Assembly (NCBI RefSeq): GCF_964355755.1
Contig: NC_092672.1
Span: 17,544,501 to 17,608,500 of the forward strand
Reading direction: 5' to 3'
DNA: 64,000 nt
From: Antedon mediterranea
Taxonomy: Eukaryota; Echinodermata; Crinoidea; Comatulida; Antedonidae
The notes below the pieces were generated by a model. The model saw only the letters and a list, made by a program, of their open reading frames with translations, had not been told where the DNA came from and made no database searches. Both the position numbers and the translations under genes were made by a program. Every line of letters starts with the position of its first letter. Positions within the stretch are counted from its first letter, which is position 1. This document shows, piece after piece, positions 51,301 through 63,300 of this stretch.

Positions 51301-54300
51301 ATGAGTGACAGAAGTGTGATGCTCAAATTTTGATCTCATCATATGTGACCATTTTAAAAAGAAAAATCTCTGTTTGCAATTTGTTTCACTCAAAATGATA
51401 GATTTCCTAGCCTAAATATGTCTCATGTTTTATAAACAATATACCATTAAACACAGTAAACAATTTGCGATTTAATACTTTGTTGAAACTGTCACTGTCA
51501 TAGTAGATTCAAATAGTACATGTAACGATACACCACTACAACGTTTATATTTTTTGTAATTATTAATTATAAACATTGAGAAGCAACTGTCAGTAATAAA
51601 CTTTATTTGTATATGTTAATATTATCTAACAGTTACCCACACAATAAGAAATTTGCTTCAAATGGCGACCAAAAATGGTTTATGAAACTTAGTATATTGT
51701 CAAAATTTGTTAAACACTACATAACTCTACAGTACTGCAATACTAAATCTACTACTAGACATGTAACTCGTCACTTTGACGAGTTTGGTTATCCGCCGCG
51801 CAAGTGGTGAAACATGGACGTTTAACAACGTACCTTTTAACATTAAGAAATAGGTTGAGGACAAAAGGAAGTGTTCACGTTGGCATTATGACCTGAACTG
51901 AAGAATATGATATGTTGTTATTGCTGAATTCTATTATTTCGATTCATATATAGTATACACAGCATAATCTGTATCCATATCACATACAGTGTAGAATAGG
52001 TGAAATTACGGAACCCGCTATTTATTGCAATTTTTAACATGTTGACGGTTTTAAAATGAAACGCGAAGGTAGCAATTTCGGAAGGAAATTATCTCAGCAA
52101 CAACATATTAACATCTAGAAGAAATTTGAATACGTGACATAAATGCGCGCTCTTTTAAATGTAATGAATTATGACGCAAAAGATGAAAATACGACTTTTT
52201 TCATTTAACTGGCCATATGATGACGTCACAACATCCGATTGGCAAAATTTTCACATGATTTCGTATCTACAATCCAATAGCTTCCATAAAACGTTTTAAT
52301 CGTGATTATCAAATTTTATTCTTACGAGCTATAACAGATTAAAATTTACTGTAAAGATTAAATTAATGCCACACGTAATTTAAATTTTTATGCATGATGA
52401 CGTCATAAAAATTAAAATATTTTTCACTCATGCGAAAGATAGTTGATTGAACTAGACAATATAAAAATCGGGGTGAAAATGGAAAACGAATAAGTGGAGA
52501 TGCGCTCTATTAAATGTGATGAGCTATGACGAAAGGATACAAAAATCCTAAATTTTATATTCGCGTGGCCACACGATGACGCCACAATGTCCGGTTAGCC
52601 ATATTAATACATGATCCGATATCTACAACTCATCAACTTCCAGAAAATGTCATCCACAAAAAGTTGACCGTGCAGTTTAGAAATTACGACTGTTTAAAAA
52701 AAGGCATAATTTTGACGATTTTTTTAACTTTTTCATCAAAAACACGCGGAAATTGGCCAATTCGACGTGCTCGTATGACATTACTTTAAGTCGAAATTGT
52801 TTAAAAGTTGGTAACATTACTAGAAAAGGCTGGAAAAACATAAATCACGCGGAAAAAATTTGTTTTTAATGCTACGTGCGCACCGCACACGTAAAAATTT
52901 GCGCACGCGTGGGGATTTTTTACATGCTTAAAACGACATGAAACGCGTAGAAAGTTGATTAGAAATTAATTTTGCGCATTTTGAAATTTTAAATGCGCGT
53001 GCGCGCGTAACTTTGTGTAAAACACGCAATTTTTTTTCAACAGACAGTTAGCGCATGATATAAATTAAACTTTTGCAAAGTTTCACTTTAAAATGTTATT
53101 TGGTTTTTGACATATGTTAAATACGAGAAAATCGCGCGTACGTCGCGTTGCGCAATTGTAAACATCATGAAAAGCTTCGCTTGACGACGTTACATAAATG
53201 TCAAAATGTTAACATAGTTAACAAAATGTTATGTTTGCAAGTTTTAGAGAAAAGCGTTACACAAAAATCATACTGAAAGAAAGAAGATGACAAAAAAGAT
53301 GACTAGACATGTAACTCGTCACTTTGACGAGTTTGGTTATCCGCCGCGCAAGTGGTGCAACATTAACATTAAGGGGATAGGTTGAGGACAAAAGGAAGTG
53401 TTCACGTTGGCATTATGACCTGAACTGAAGAATATGATATGTTGTTATTGCTGAATTTTATCTATATATAAATTCATATATAGTATACACAGTATAATCT
53501 GTATCCATATCACATACAGTGTAGAATATGTGAACTTACGGGACCCGCTTTTTATTGCAATTTTTAACATGTTGACGGTTTTAAAATGAAACGGGAAGGT
53601 AGCAATTCCGAAAGGAAATTATCTCAGCAACAACGTATTAGCGTGTAGAAGAAATTTGAATACGTGAAATATTGATGCGCGCTCTTTTAAATGTAATGAA
53701 TTATGACGCAAAAGATGAAAATACGACCTTTTTTATTTAACTGGCCATATGATGACGTCACAACATCCGATTGGCAACATTTTTACATAATTTCGTATCT
53801 ACAATCCAATAGCTTCCAGAAAAAGTTTTAATCGTGATTATCAAATTTTATTCTTACGAGCTATAACAGATTAAAATTTACTGTAAAGATGACATTGATG
53901 CCACACGTGATTGAAATTTTTAGGCATGATGACGTCAAAAAAATTAAAATATTTTTAACTCATGCGAAAGATAGTTGATTGACCTAGACAATATCAAAAT
54001 CGGGGTGAAAATGGAAAACGGATAAGTGGAGATGCGCTCTATTCAATGTGATGAGCTATGACGAAAGATACAAAAATCCTAACTTTTATATTCGCGTGGC
54101 CATACGATGACGTCACAATGTCCGGTTAGCCATATTAATACCTGATCCGATATCTAAAACTCATCTACTTCCAGAATATGCCATCCACAAAAAGTTGACC
54201 GCCTAGTTTAGAAATTACGACTGTTTAAAAAAAAGGCATATTTTAAACGAATTTTTTAACCTTTTCATAAAAAACGCGCGCAAATTGTCCAATTCGACGT

Positions 54301-57300
54301 GCTCGTATGAGGTATCTTTAAGTTGAAATTGTTTAAAAGTTGGTAACATTACTAGAAAAGGCTGGAAAAACATAAATCACGCGGAAAAAATTTGTTTTTA
54401 ATGCTACGTGCACACCGCACACGTAAAAATTTGCGCACGCGTGGGAATTTTTTACATGCTTAAAACGACATGAAACGCGTAGAAAGTTGATTAGAAATTA
54501 ATTTTGCGCATTTTGAAATTTTAAATGCGCGTGCGCGCGTAACTTTGTGTAAAACACGCAATTTTTTTTCAACAGACAGTTAGCGCATGATATAAATTAA
54601 ACTTTTGCAAAGTTTCACTTTAAAATGTTATTTGGTTTTCGACATATGTTAAATACAAGAAAATCGTTAAATCGCGCGTACGTCGCGTTGCGCAATTGTA
54701 AACATCATGAAAAGCTTCGCTTGACGACGTTACATAAATGTCAAAATGTTAACATAGTTAACTAAATGTTATGTTTGCAAGTTTTAGAGAAAAGCGTTAC
54801 ACAAAAATCATACAGAAAGAAAGAAGATGACAAAAAAGATGATGATGATTTCGTACAATCACAAGAGGTTATCCTGCAACTTCGTTGCGGATAACCAATG
54901 ATGATTTTGTACAATCACAAGAGGTTATCCTGCAACTTCGTTGCGGATAACCAATTATACCTAAAGGTTTTAAGTTTATCCACTAGGGCCCATAAATTTA
55001 CCTACTTGTGTTATACCAAATACTTATACTGGGGAACTGAGAGATTGGAATTTTTCATTTATCATCTCCAAGCAATCTTTTTGTATAAACCTATTATTAA
55101 ATCTATCAAAATAGTATTTTTTAAAGAAACTCGGCTTGTCTTCAACATTATGATGTTGTACTCGAGCTGTTTATTGTTTTTGTTTGTATTTACTTAAAGG
55201 GGGGTTCCGGGTGTAAAATGAATAGTAAAAAATATAAAATATATTTGTTTGTCTCTTGAACGGTAAAAGTTTCAATTTATATAAGCGTCTGTCACGCCAA
55301 AATTGGATTTTGGTCGTAATCAAGTGCCAAAACTGGTCCGGTCGAATCGATTTTGGCGTTGAAACAGCCGCTAAAACAGGTCCGGCTAGGCCAAAACTGG
55401 TCCGGCCTTTAAACTCGCTTATTTATTCTTTAAAATGTGTTAAGAAGCCTGCAAACAGTTTAAATGGTTAAAGTAAACTATGCTTAAAGTAAATATACTA
55501 AATATTACCGTACAAACGAAAAGAAATTATTGAAACACTAATTTAAAAAGAAACTCTAATCGCCTTTTGGGATATTCTATTGTTCAGTTCGTTTAAAACT
55601 AATAGTGCCCTCTAGTAATTTTATATTATGTCACGTCTAAGATCTTAGATATTATGTACAAACTGAATACGTCTTGGGCGTATTTAATAATGATTAATAA
55701 TAAAATATAGAACGTTAATTATTATTAGTATTATTATTTTAGGTTGTTGTCATTACTGCTATCAGTATCATTTTTTTTTCCTTTGTAAGAAATTACACCT
55801 GCCTTATTTTTTCCCAGTCCACATTTTGGGACGCAAGTGGCCACCAAGGGCCTCTTATTATTAATGGTATAAAACAACAACGATAATAACAATCGATATG
55901 GGTAGCAATACTAGCATTAATAAAGATAAAAAATCGACAAACGACACCACAGTGGAACGACCGGTTCCCACATTCACGAATTTGGCTATACGACGAATGA
56001 ACACAAGTTTCGTAATAGTCTTAGCAAAAAAAAGAGGGTAAAACAATTATAGTACAGATATTATTTTTTTATCACCCCAAATTAAAGACTTTTAAGAATT
56101 CAATTACTTATTACGCTCTAATAATATCACTGATTGGTGTACGCGTGGTGGGTTGCGTCATCATCTTATAGTGTCGTAATCAAGTTTTAGCGAAAAATAA
56201 GGGTTAAATTTGCTCAAAATTATCCAAAATATGAACTTTTTAGAATTCAATTATTACGCTCTAATATCATTATTTAGGCCTACTGGTAGTATTTTTAATG
56301 TAAAAAAAAAAATCTTTAGGCCTACACCGCAACCCAGGACTGCAGCTGGAAAAAGCTGTCGCACATCTAACATGGATGGGAAAAGAAATGTGTTCTTTCA
56401 AATGTCTGTGCTCATTTTGAGCCAGTTTTGGACGTTGAAAAACAAGGAGGGTTACTCGACACATCGGAACGAAAGTACATCTGCAGACCATCCATCCAAT
56501 ACGCAAATATCTCGCCCGCAAATATTGAGACTATCACCGAAGAAACCTTAAACGCTGCTCTTGTGGACAATTACGCAGATGAAGCTACACTGCGAGCTTT
56601 GGATTCACATGCTGTCATTTTGGTAAGCGAATTTACCGACAATCAGTATGATGTACAACATTGTGAAATTGAGCCAAATATCTTCGTGCGATGTCGAACA
56701 TTTCTAGGAGAACATTTTAGAGAAAACAACTCTCATACCTTGCCTCATTAAAAGGACGTGCTATAACACATAAATCTGTATTGTCAAATAAAATATAATA
56801 ATGTAAGTTTTGGGTACGATGCATCTCACATGAACACAGAGCCAATTTATAAGCTTGCACCGTGCGTGGGCCCTAACCCTCATTTATATTATCATCCCAT
56901 GCTGTTATTCTAATATCTTGTTTCTTTCTATTTCATTCTACTACGATCACTTCATATTTTTATGTCTTGGTGAAAAAGGGGGCTCCGACCTCCCCTGGGT
57001 TTATAGCCTCTCTACCCAAACAACGGCACACATGGTAAATTCATTTTTTTCTATTCATGTTTGTATATAAATGCGACGTATTGCTATTGTATCATATAAA
57101 TGATATACAAAATATTAAGTACTTTATGCAGTTACACAAAGTATAATGTTTATAAAATGTAATTTTGCATTATCATGTAGATGATTATATAGGCCTAATG
57201 TACTTTTCTACACGAAATAGATGGCGCATTGGCAAACTTAATCATATTAACGACACAATCTAGCTATTTTTAAATGCGAAATAATTTTGAAAAAACCCTA

Positions 57301-60300
57301 AAGTTTTAGGAGGGACATTTGTTGATGTATTGATGATGTATTGTCCACTGAAAAAAATGGTAATGTTCCATAATAGTTATTCACTTTGACAAAAATGTAT
57401 CAAAACAATTTGGTTTTCCTGCAAAAACTGTACCAACAGCCAATGGGTTTTTGGTTTAATATAACCGTTTGTTTTTTCTTTTTATAAATATAAGTGAAAA
57501 CATTTTTTTTTTTTTGTGGAAAGGCAGGCTCAGTAGTCCTCATCAATTAAAAAAACAACAAAAGTGTTCTTTTATGTCATGCTAGTCTAAATTTGTCAAA
57601 TTCATTTACTATCGTATCGGCTTAAACCATGGGTATTTCTGAAATCTAAATTTTGTAATATGTATGCAGACAAAGAATAACTAAAATTTAATTCCTCACT
57701 TTGAAGAATAAATAGGTGATCATTTTATAATTTTACTGACATTTCATTTTAAAACAGATGCAGTACGTGAAAATACGATTGCAAAACGTTGATGTATGTT
57801 ATCCCATGAGCTGATGCATACGCTTATTATAGTGCTGAGTTATGCCTAGTGTCAAATACAATATATACAGTATTTACTATATACAGTGTAGCATAAGTGA
57901 AATTACGAAACACATCATTGGTATGATAACGTTATCAAAATCAAACATGAAGATGACAAATTCAAAATCGATTCAAATGGAATATAAAAAAAAAAATTAT
58001 ATGAGAACCCTTTTTTAAACCCAATTCATTGCAAGTTAAAGTTATATATTATCAAAAACAAATTCTAAACCGCCCCCCGGTGATATACTGATAATGTATT
58101 AATTTGAAACGATAAAATGAGGAAATATGTGAGAATATATAATCAAACCTTATTTAATCAAAATATATGAATACAATGAATGAAAACTCCTTTTTCACTA
58201 CGCTAACCCCCACAAAGAAAAATACTTTCCCCTACAAATTTTACAATGGAATAATGGAAGATTCCGAACCGAGCGCCGATTTATTCTCATATTTTTAATC
58301 TCTCCGTTTCGATAATTTCTTTTCGATTTTACGGTAATATTTAGTATATACTCTAGTCTAAGCATAGTTTACTTCAACCATTTGGACGTTATCCAGGCTT
58401 CTTATGACATTTTTAAGGATAAATAAGCGATTTTGAAGGCCGGACCAGTTTTGGCCTAGCCGGACCTGTTTTAGCGGCTGTTTCAACGCCAAAATCAATC
58501 CGACCGGACCAGTTTTGGCCCCGGACCAAATTTCGCGTTACACGCCCAGTGAAGCAGAACGAAGGCTGTGAAATGAGGCCAGAGAACAAGTGCAGCTACG
58601 GCAAAATCACACTGTGGTTACAGAATACGAAACTTGTGAAATAGTCAATCTTCCGACGATATCAATTACTTTTGTAAAATTATACTTATCTGATGTAATT
58701 TTAGTCTTCCCATTTATAAAGTCAATTTTCTATGAAAATTCATCACAATTATGTAAATTCATTTGGAAATTCAGTTTACGTTTGCCGATTTTCGCACTGA
58801 CTTTCGATACTGATTTTAACCACCTGATGTAACCTGTTTACTAATTAAATTGAGTTCGATAATTAGTTATTGACAATTAGGTTCAACGATTTGCCTCAAA
58901 TAGGGGTGTTTTCTGATCGTGGTGTACACTGTCTAATGCATGTCCATCTTGAAAAATACCCGCATACAATAATACGAGGATGCTTCACATTTTCCTATCT
59001 CCTCTTACGATAACTGTTTTTAAAGGCTGAAAATCGGTTGAATAGCTCGAGTACAGCATCATAATGTTGAAGACAGGCCGATTTTCTTTAAAAAAATACT
59101 ATTTTGATAGATTTAATACACGTTTATACAAATGTATTGATTTGCAATGAATGGAAGATTTATTGGTTTAACCATGGTTGCATAATTTCATAGTTTAACA
59201 AAAGTAGGTAAATTTGGAGAATAAACATGAATAGTATTGTAATGCTATACAATACTGTAAATAGATATTAACCACTTTTGATCACCATTTGAATCGCAAA
59301 TTTCTTATTGTGAGTGTTGGTATTGTTAGATATAATATAAACAAATATACTAATAAACTTTATTACTGTGAGTGTAGGTAGCCCCTACTTTAAGATTATA
59401 AACACATAATAATATAATACTTTATTACTGACAGTTGTTTCTCAACGTTTGTATTAATTAATAATTACAAAAAATATAAACGTCGTAGTGGTGTATCGAT
59501 GTGTATTTTACTATTTAAATCGACTATGACAGTGACAGTTTTAACAAAGTATTAAATCGCAAATGTTTTACTCTATTTAGTGGTATATTTTTATAGGCCC
59601 TTTAAAAAAATATTTCGTTACCGAGTGGATAATAGAGAGGTTTCGCAATTTTACGAATACGATAACGAAAACGGATACGTCACGCACACGTATTCGTTTT
59701 CGTAAGCCATAAACAAATCTGTTTCGCATGGCAACAAAATATTGAGGCGCGTCCAAAATATGACTGCGGTAAATTTGAGCGAAGCGAAGGTACTTGGTGC
59801 TTGGCTGCCTAGGCCTAGCGTAACATCAAAGCGAGTGAGGACCCCGGTGAGGACTTTAAAAACTGCTATTATTTTATCAAAATTGACCTGGCATTTAGTA
59901 AATTACTTTAGTAAATTACTTTCAATAAATCTATAATTATATCATAATCATGAATCATTCCTAATTCAAATTCAAAATGTGCAAAATAGATCAAAAACTA
60001 TACTCGTTTTGTAGTTACGAATATGACTGGTGATATTCGTCAACACGAATACGCTTTACGAATATGAAATGGGGATCAGCTCAAAAGTTTCACAAATGTA
60101 TGACGTATCCGTTTTCGTTATCGTATTCGTAAGGTTGCAAAACCTCCCTATTAATAAAAAAATATAAAGAATATATTTAAAAATTGTTCCTCTTTGTACC
60201 TATCCTCATCCCCAACCCTCAACCCTAATGTTAGATACAAAACACCAATTGAATTTGTTTAAATGAGTCCAAATCAAACATTTGAACTCATTTTGTGACA

Positions 60301-63300
60301 AGTTTCTCTCTCCGAAGTAATTCCCAGGGTGCTAATTTTGGTTGACTACATAAATCATTGTGTCTAGGCCTATTCGTTTCTGTAAACAACAATGTATTAT
60401 CAGCACGTTTTTTTACGCTGAATTACTGTGTATTCGAGAACCATCTATGGGCACGACCTAGATGGTATGCTCGCTTCGCTCGCGTACCATCTAGTGTATT
60501 GTTAAGTTTATTAAAATTTATCAAAATTATTTGTTGTATATTGTTATCAAAATGACTATAATTGAGAACACTGTTAAACGGGATCGTACATTGATGTTAT
60601 TTGTTGTATATTGTTAAGTTTATCCTATTCTTTATCATTGTGCTCAAGTATACCAAAATGACTATAGTTGAGAACAGTGTTAAATGGGATCGTACATTAA
60701 TGTTATCTGCTGTATATTGTGAATTTTACTTGTGTTATATGTTTTGTTTTGTAAAGTTAAAGTTGAGAACAGTGTTAAACAGCACCATGCATTAATGTTA
60801 TGTGTTGTAGATTTTTAAGTTTATCCTATTCTTTTATTTTATAATTATTTAATTAATGACAATCCCATTAATAGGGTGCAATCGCAAAAAGATCTTTGTG
60901 TTTTTATTGACAGTTCCCTTTGTTTTTCTTTTCATATTGATTATCTTGTTGGCAAGTGCAATAGACTGCTTGGGCTGATGTGGCGTAATTGTAAACATTT
61001 TGACAGGCAAACCAAAATCCACCTTTATTATTCAATTATCCATCCCATTCTCAACTTCAGTTCTGTTATTTTTAATTCTATTTCGAAAACTCAGTCTACG
61101 CGCATTCAGCGTCTGCATAACCGTTTTTTACGCTACATCAGCCACAACCAGAATCAGCTGACTTTCATTTCCATGTCCAATCTCCTGAGTCTCGTAGAAC
61201 CTTTTTTGATCTTGTTTTTTTGTATAAATGTATTAATTCTTTATTTGACTGTAACTTAGTTAGTAATTTTTATCTTAGAGTCCCTAGTCGTCGTCTTAGA
61301 AGAAATACTACTTTTCATATTCCTTTTAGTAGAGTAAATGTTTTAAAAAATGGTTTTATTAGTAGATTAAGTCAAACTTATAATTCTTTTACTTTAAGAA
61401 ACCCTGAGTTAGATATCTTTAGTAATAATTTCCGTAAGTTTCGTAACATTGTTAGTAGTTTAGTTTAATGTTTGTTATTGTATATGTTCGTGTTTGTCTG
61501 TGTTCCCTCCTGTAAGTGGTGAACCATGAGCTCACTGTTGGTTGGGAAATGAATAAATAAAAAATAAATGAATAAATATTATTATATTATAATTATGATT
61601 TTCCTGATAAATTCAAATCAAATCAACAATAATTGAGTAGAAAGGCATCTCCGATCGCAGAACTATTTTAAGGGGTTTGCCCAAAGAGTTCAGGGCTGTG
61701 AACTCTTGCACGTAAAATTCATGATAAATGGTACCTCTTGATCGCCGGAAATGTCACTCCATAGTGCGCTATGCCTATTTTTCAATACGATCATAGCCTA
61801 TTTTCCAATACGATTGTAGCCTAATAAAACACACATAACTAACAAAAGGATAACATTTTTTGCGTATGCGAATCAGGGGAAAGTCCCTGATGAAACTTCC
61901 GGTACGGTAATAAAATCTAATAACTGTAATCAATTAATGCAAATTAATTATTGTTATTATTATTATCAATGAAGTCAGCAGTTAAAACCACAAATTAAAA
62001 ATAAATTCAAAATTAATTTTCATTTATCCACTATACTGTACAATACTATAGTGTTGCTTAAACCAAATTCAACTGCAGAAAGCACCAAACTTTACTCTGC
62101 TACCGGTATAACACTGTTATTTCAAAGTTCGGAACGTTCATAGTTACTACGGAAATTCGGCCTAATATTTCGGACGTACGAAAATTAAGATAAACAGGGT
62201 ACTACTACACGGAAGCACAAAACTATATGCAAAATTATTACTTTTTTGGCCTTAAATTATAGAAAACCTCTGGACAGCAAAACGCAATCATTATGTACAA
62301 ATTGATGATCCCCATATGAAGGGATTTTCCGGAACACGCGGTGTCTTGGCCTCCTTTTATAGTCTCATGCCAGGATGCACCATAAGTAGCCAGTCAGAAA
62401 TTCATTCTGTGCATGGTGAGAAACATATACAGTATTGGTGACTCTTATATTTTACGATGCAGTCTGCCAATTTACGAATATTCTCTTCCAGCCCTGAACT
62501 TCTATAACGATATATGGATATTGAATACGATGAAATGGGAACTAAATTTCAATTTAGTGGCAGAAAAAACATTTAGTATGAAATTAAGTGTGTTGCCTAG
62601 GGCAACACCGCTGCGTCCGCCCTGGAAGGAGATAGGTAAATGCGTAGCATCCTCATATTGTTGTATTGGGTATTTTTCAGCAGACAGTGTATACCACGAT
62701 CGGAAAACACCCCTATTTGGGGCAAATCATTGAACCAAAATGTGTTTTAATCGTCAATATATAATATATAAAAATTATCTACCTACATTATGTAAATTTT
62801 TTAATTGTTTATTTCAAATGATGTTTGGAATGGGGTCGTTTATTTAAGGGGAGGGGGGTGGGAATTTATTCAAAGCAGGGGTTCATTCGAAATATGGTAA
62901 TTTTAATAATAATATAGAATTCTTTTCTCAACTGATAAAAGCTATTTTACATGATTCGTTTTCCTCTTGAAGCTTTAATGAAATGTTTCTGTCTTCTAGA
63001 ATAAAAGTGACACTGTCACAGGTTCCATTAAACTAATCCTCTACACTAATTGATCTAGCTCTAGAGTAATGGCTTTTATTGACCAAAAAATTTGAATTTT
63101 TAGCAAAAAATCAACATCTTTTTTGGCATGTACTATCTTATAACCTCAAGAAAATATTAACTTTAATCTACATATTATTCTCACATACTAGGTGAGTTTT
63201 TAAAAAAATATGAAAACAATATTCATATTTTATTGAAAAGATAATGTTAATAATAGCTATCCCTTGATATAATTTTTAATAAAAATATAGAATTCGTTTC

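Larger units (their letters stand above)
55305..58530. mobile_element. Element bounded by ~210 bp inverted repeats
   Basis: 55305-55513 (aaaactggtccggtcgaatc, gccgctaaaacaggtccggc, ttaaagtaaactatgctta, actaaatattaccgta) recurs reversed at 58330-58530. Further outside, 55084-55160 and 59025-59115 are also inverted copies (ctatcaaaatagtatttttt, tcttcaacattatgatgttg). This could be a DNA transposon with long TIRs or two flanking repeats in opposite orientation. A Helentron-like end (57690) lies inside. Confidence 0.55.
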
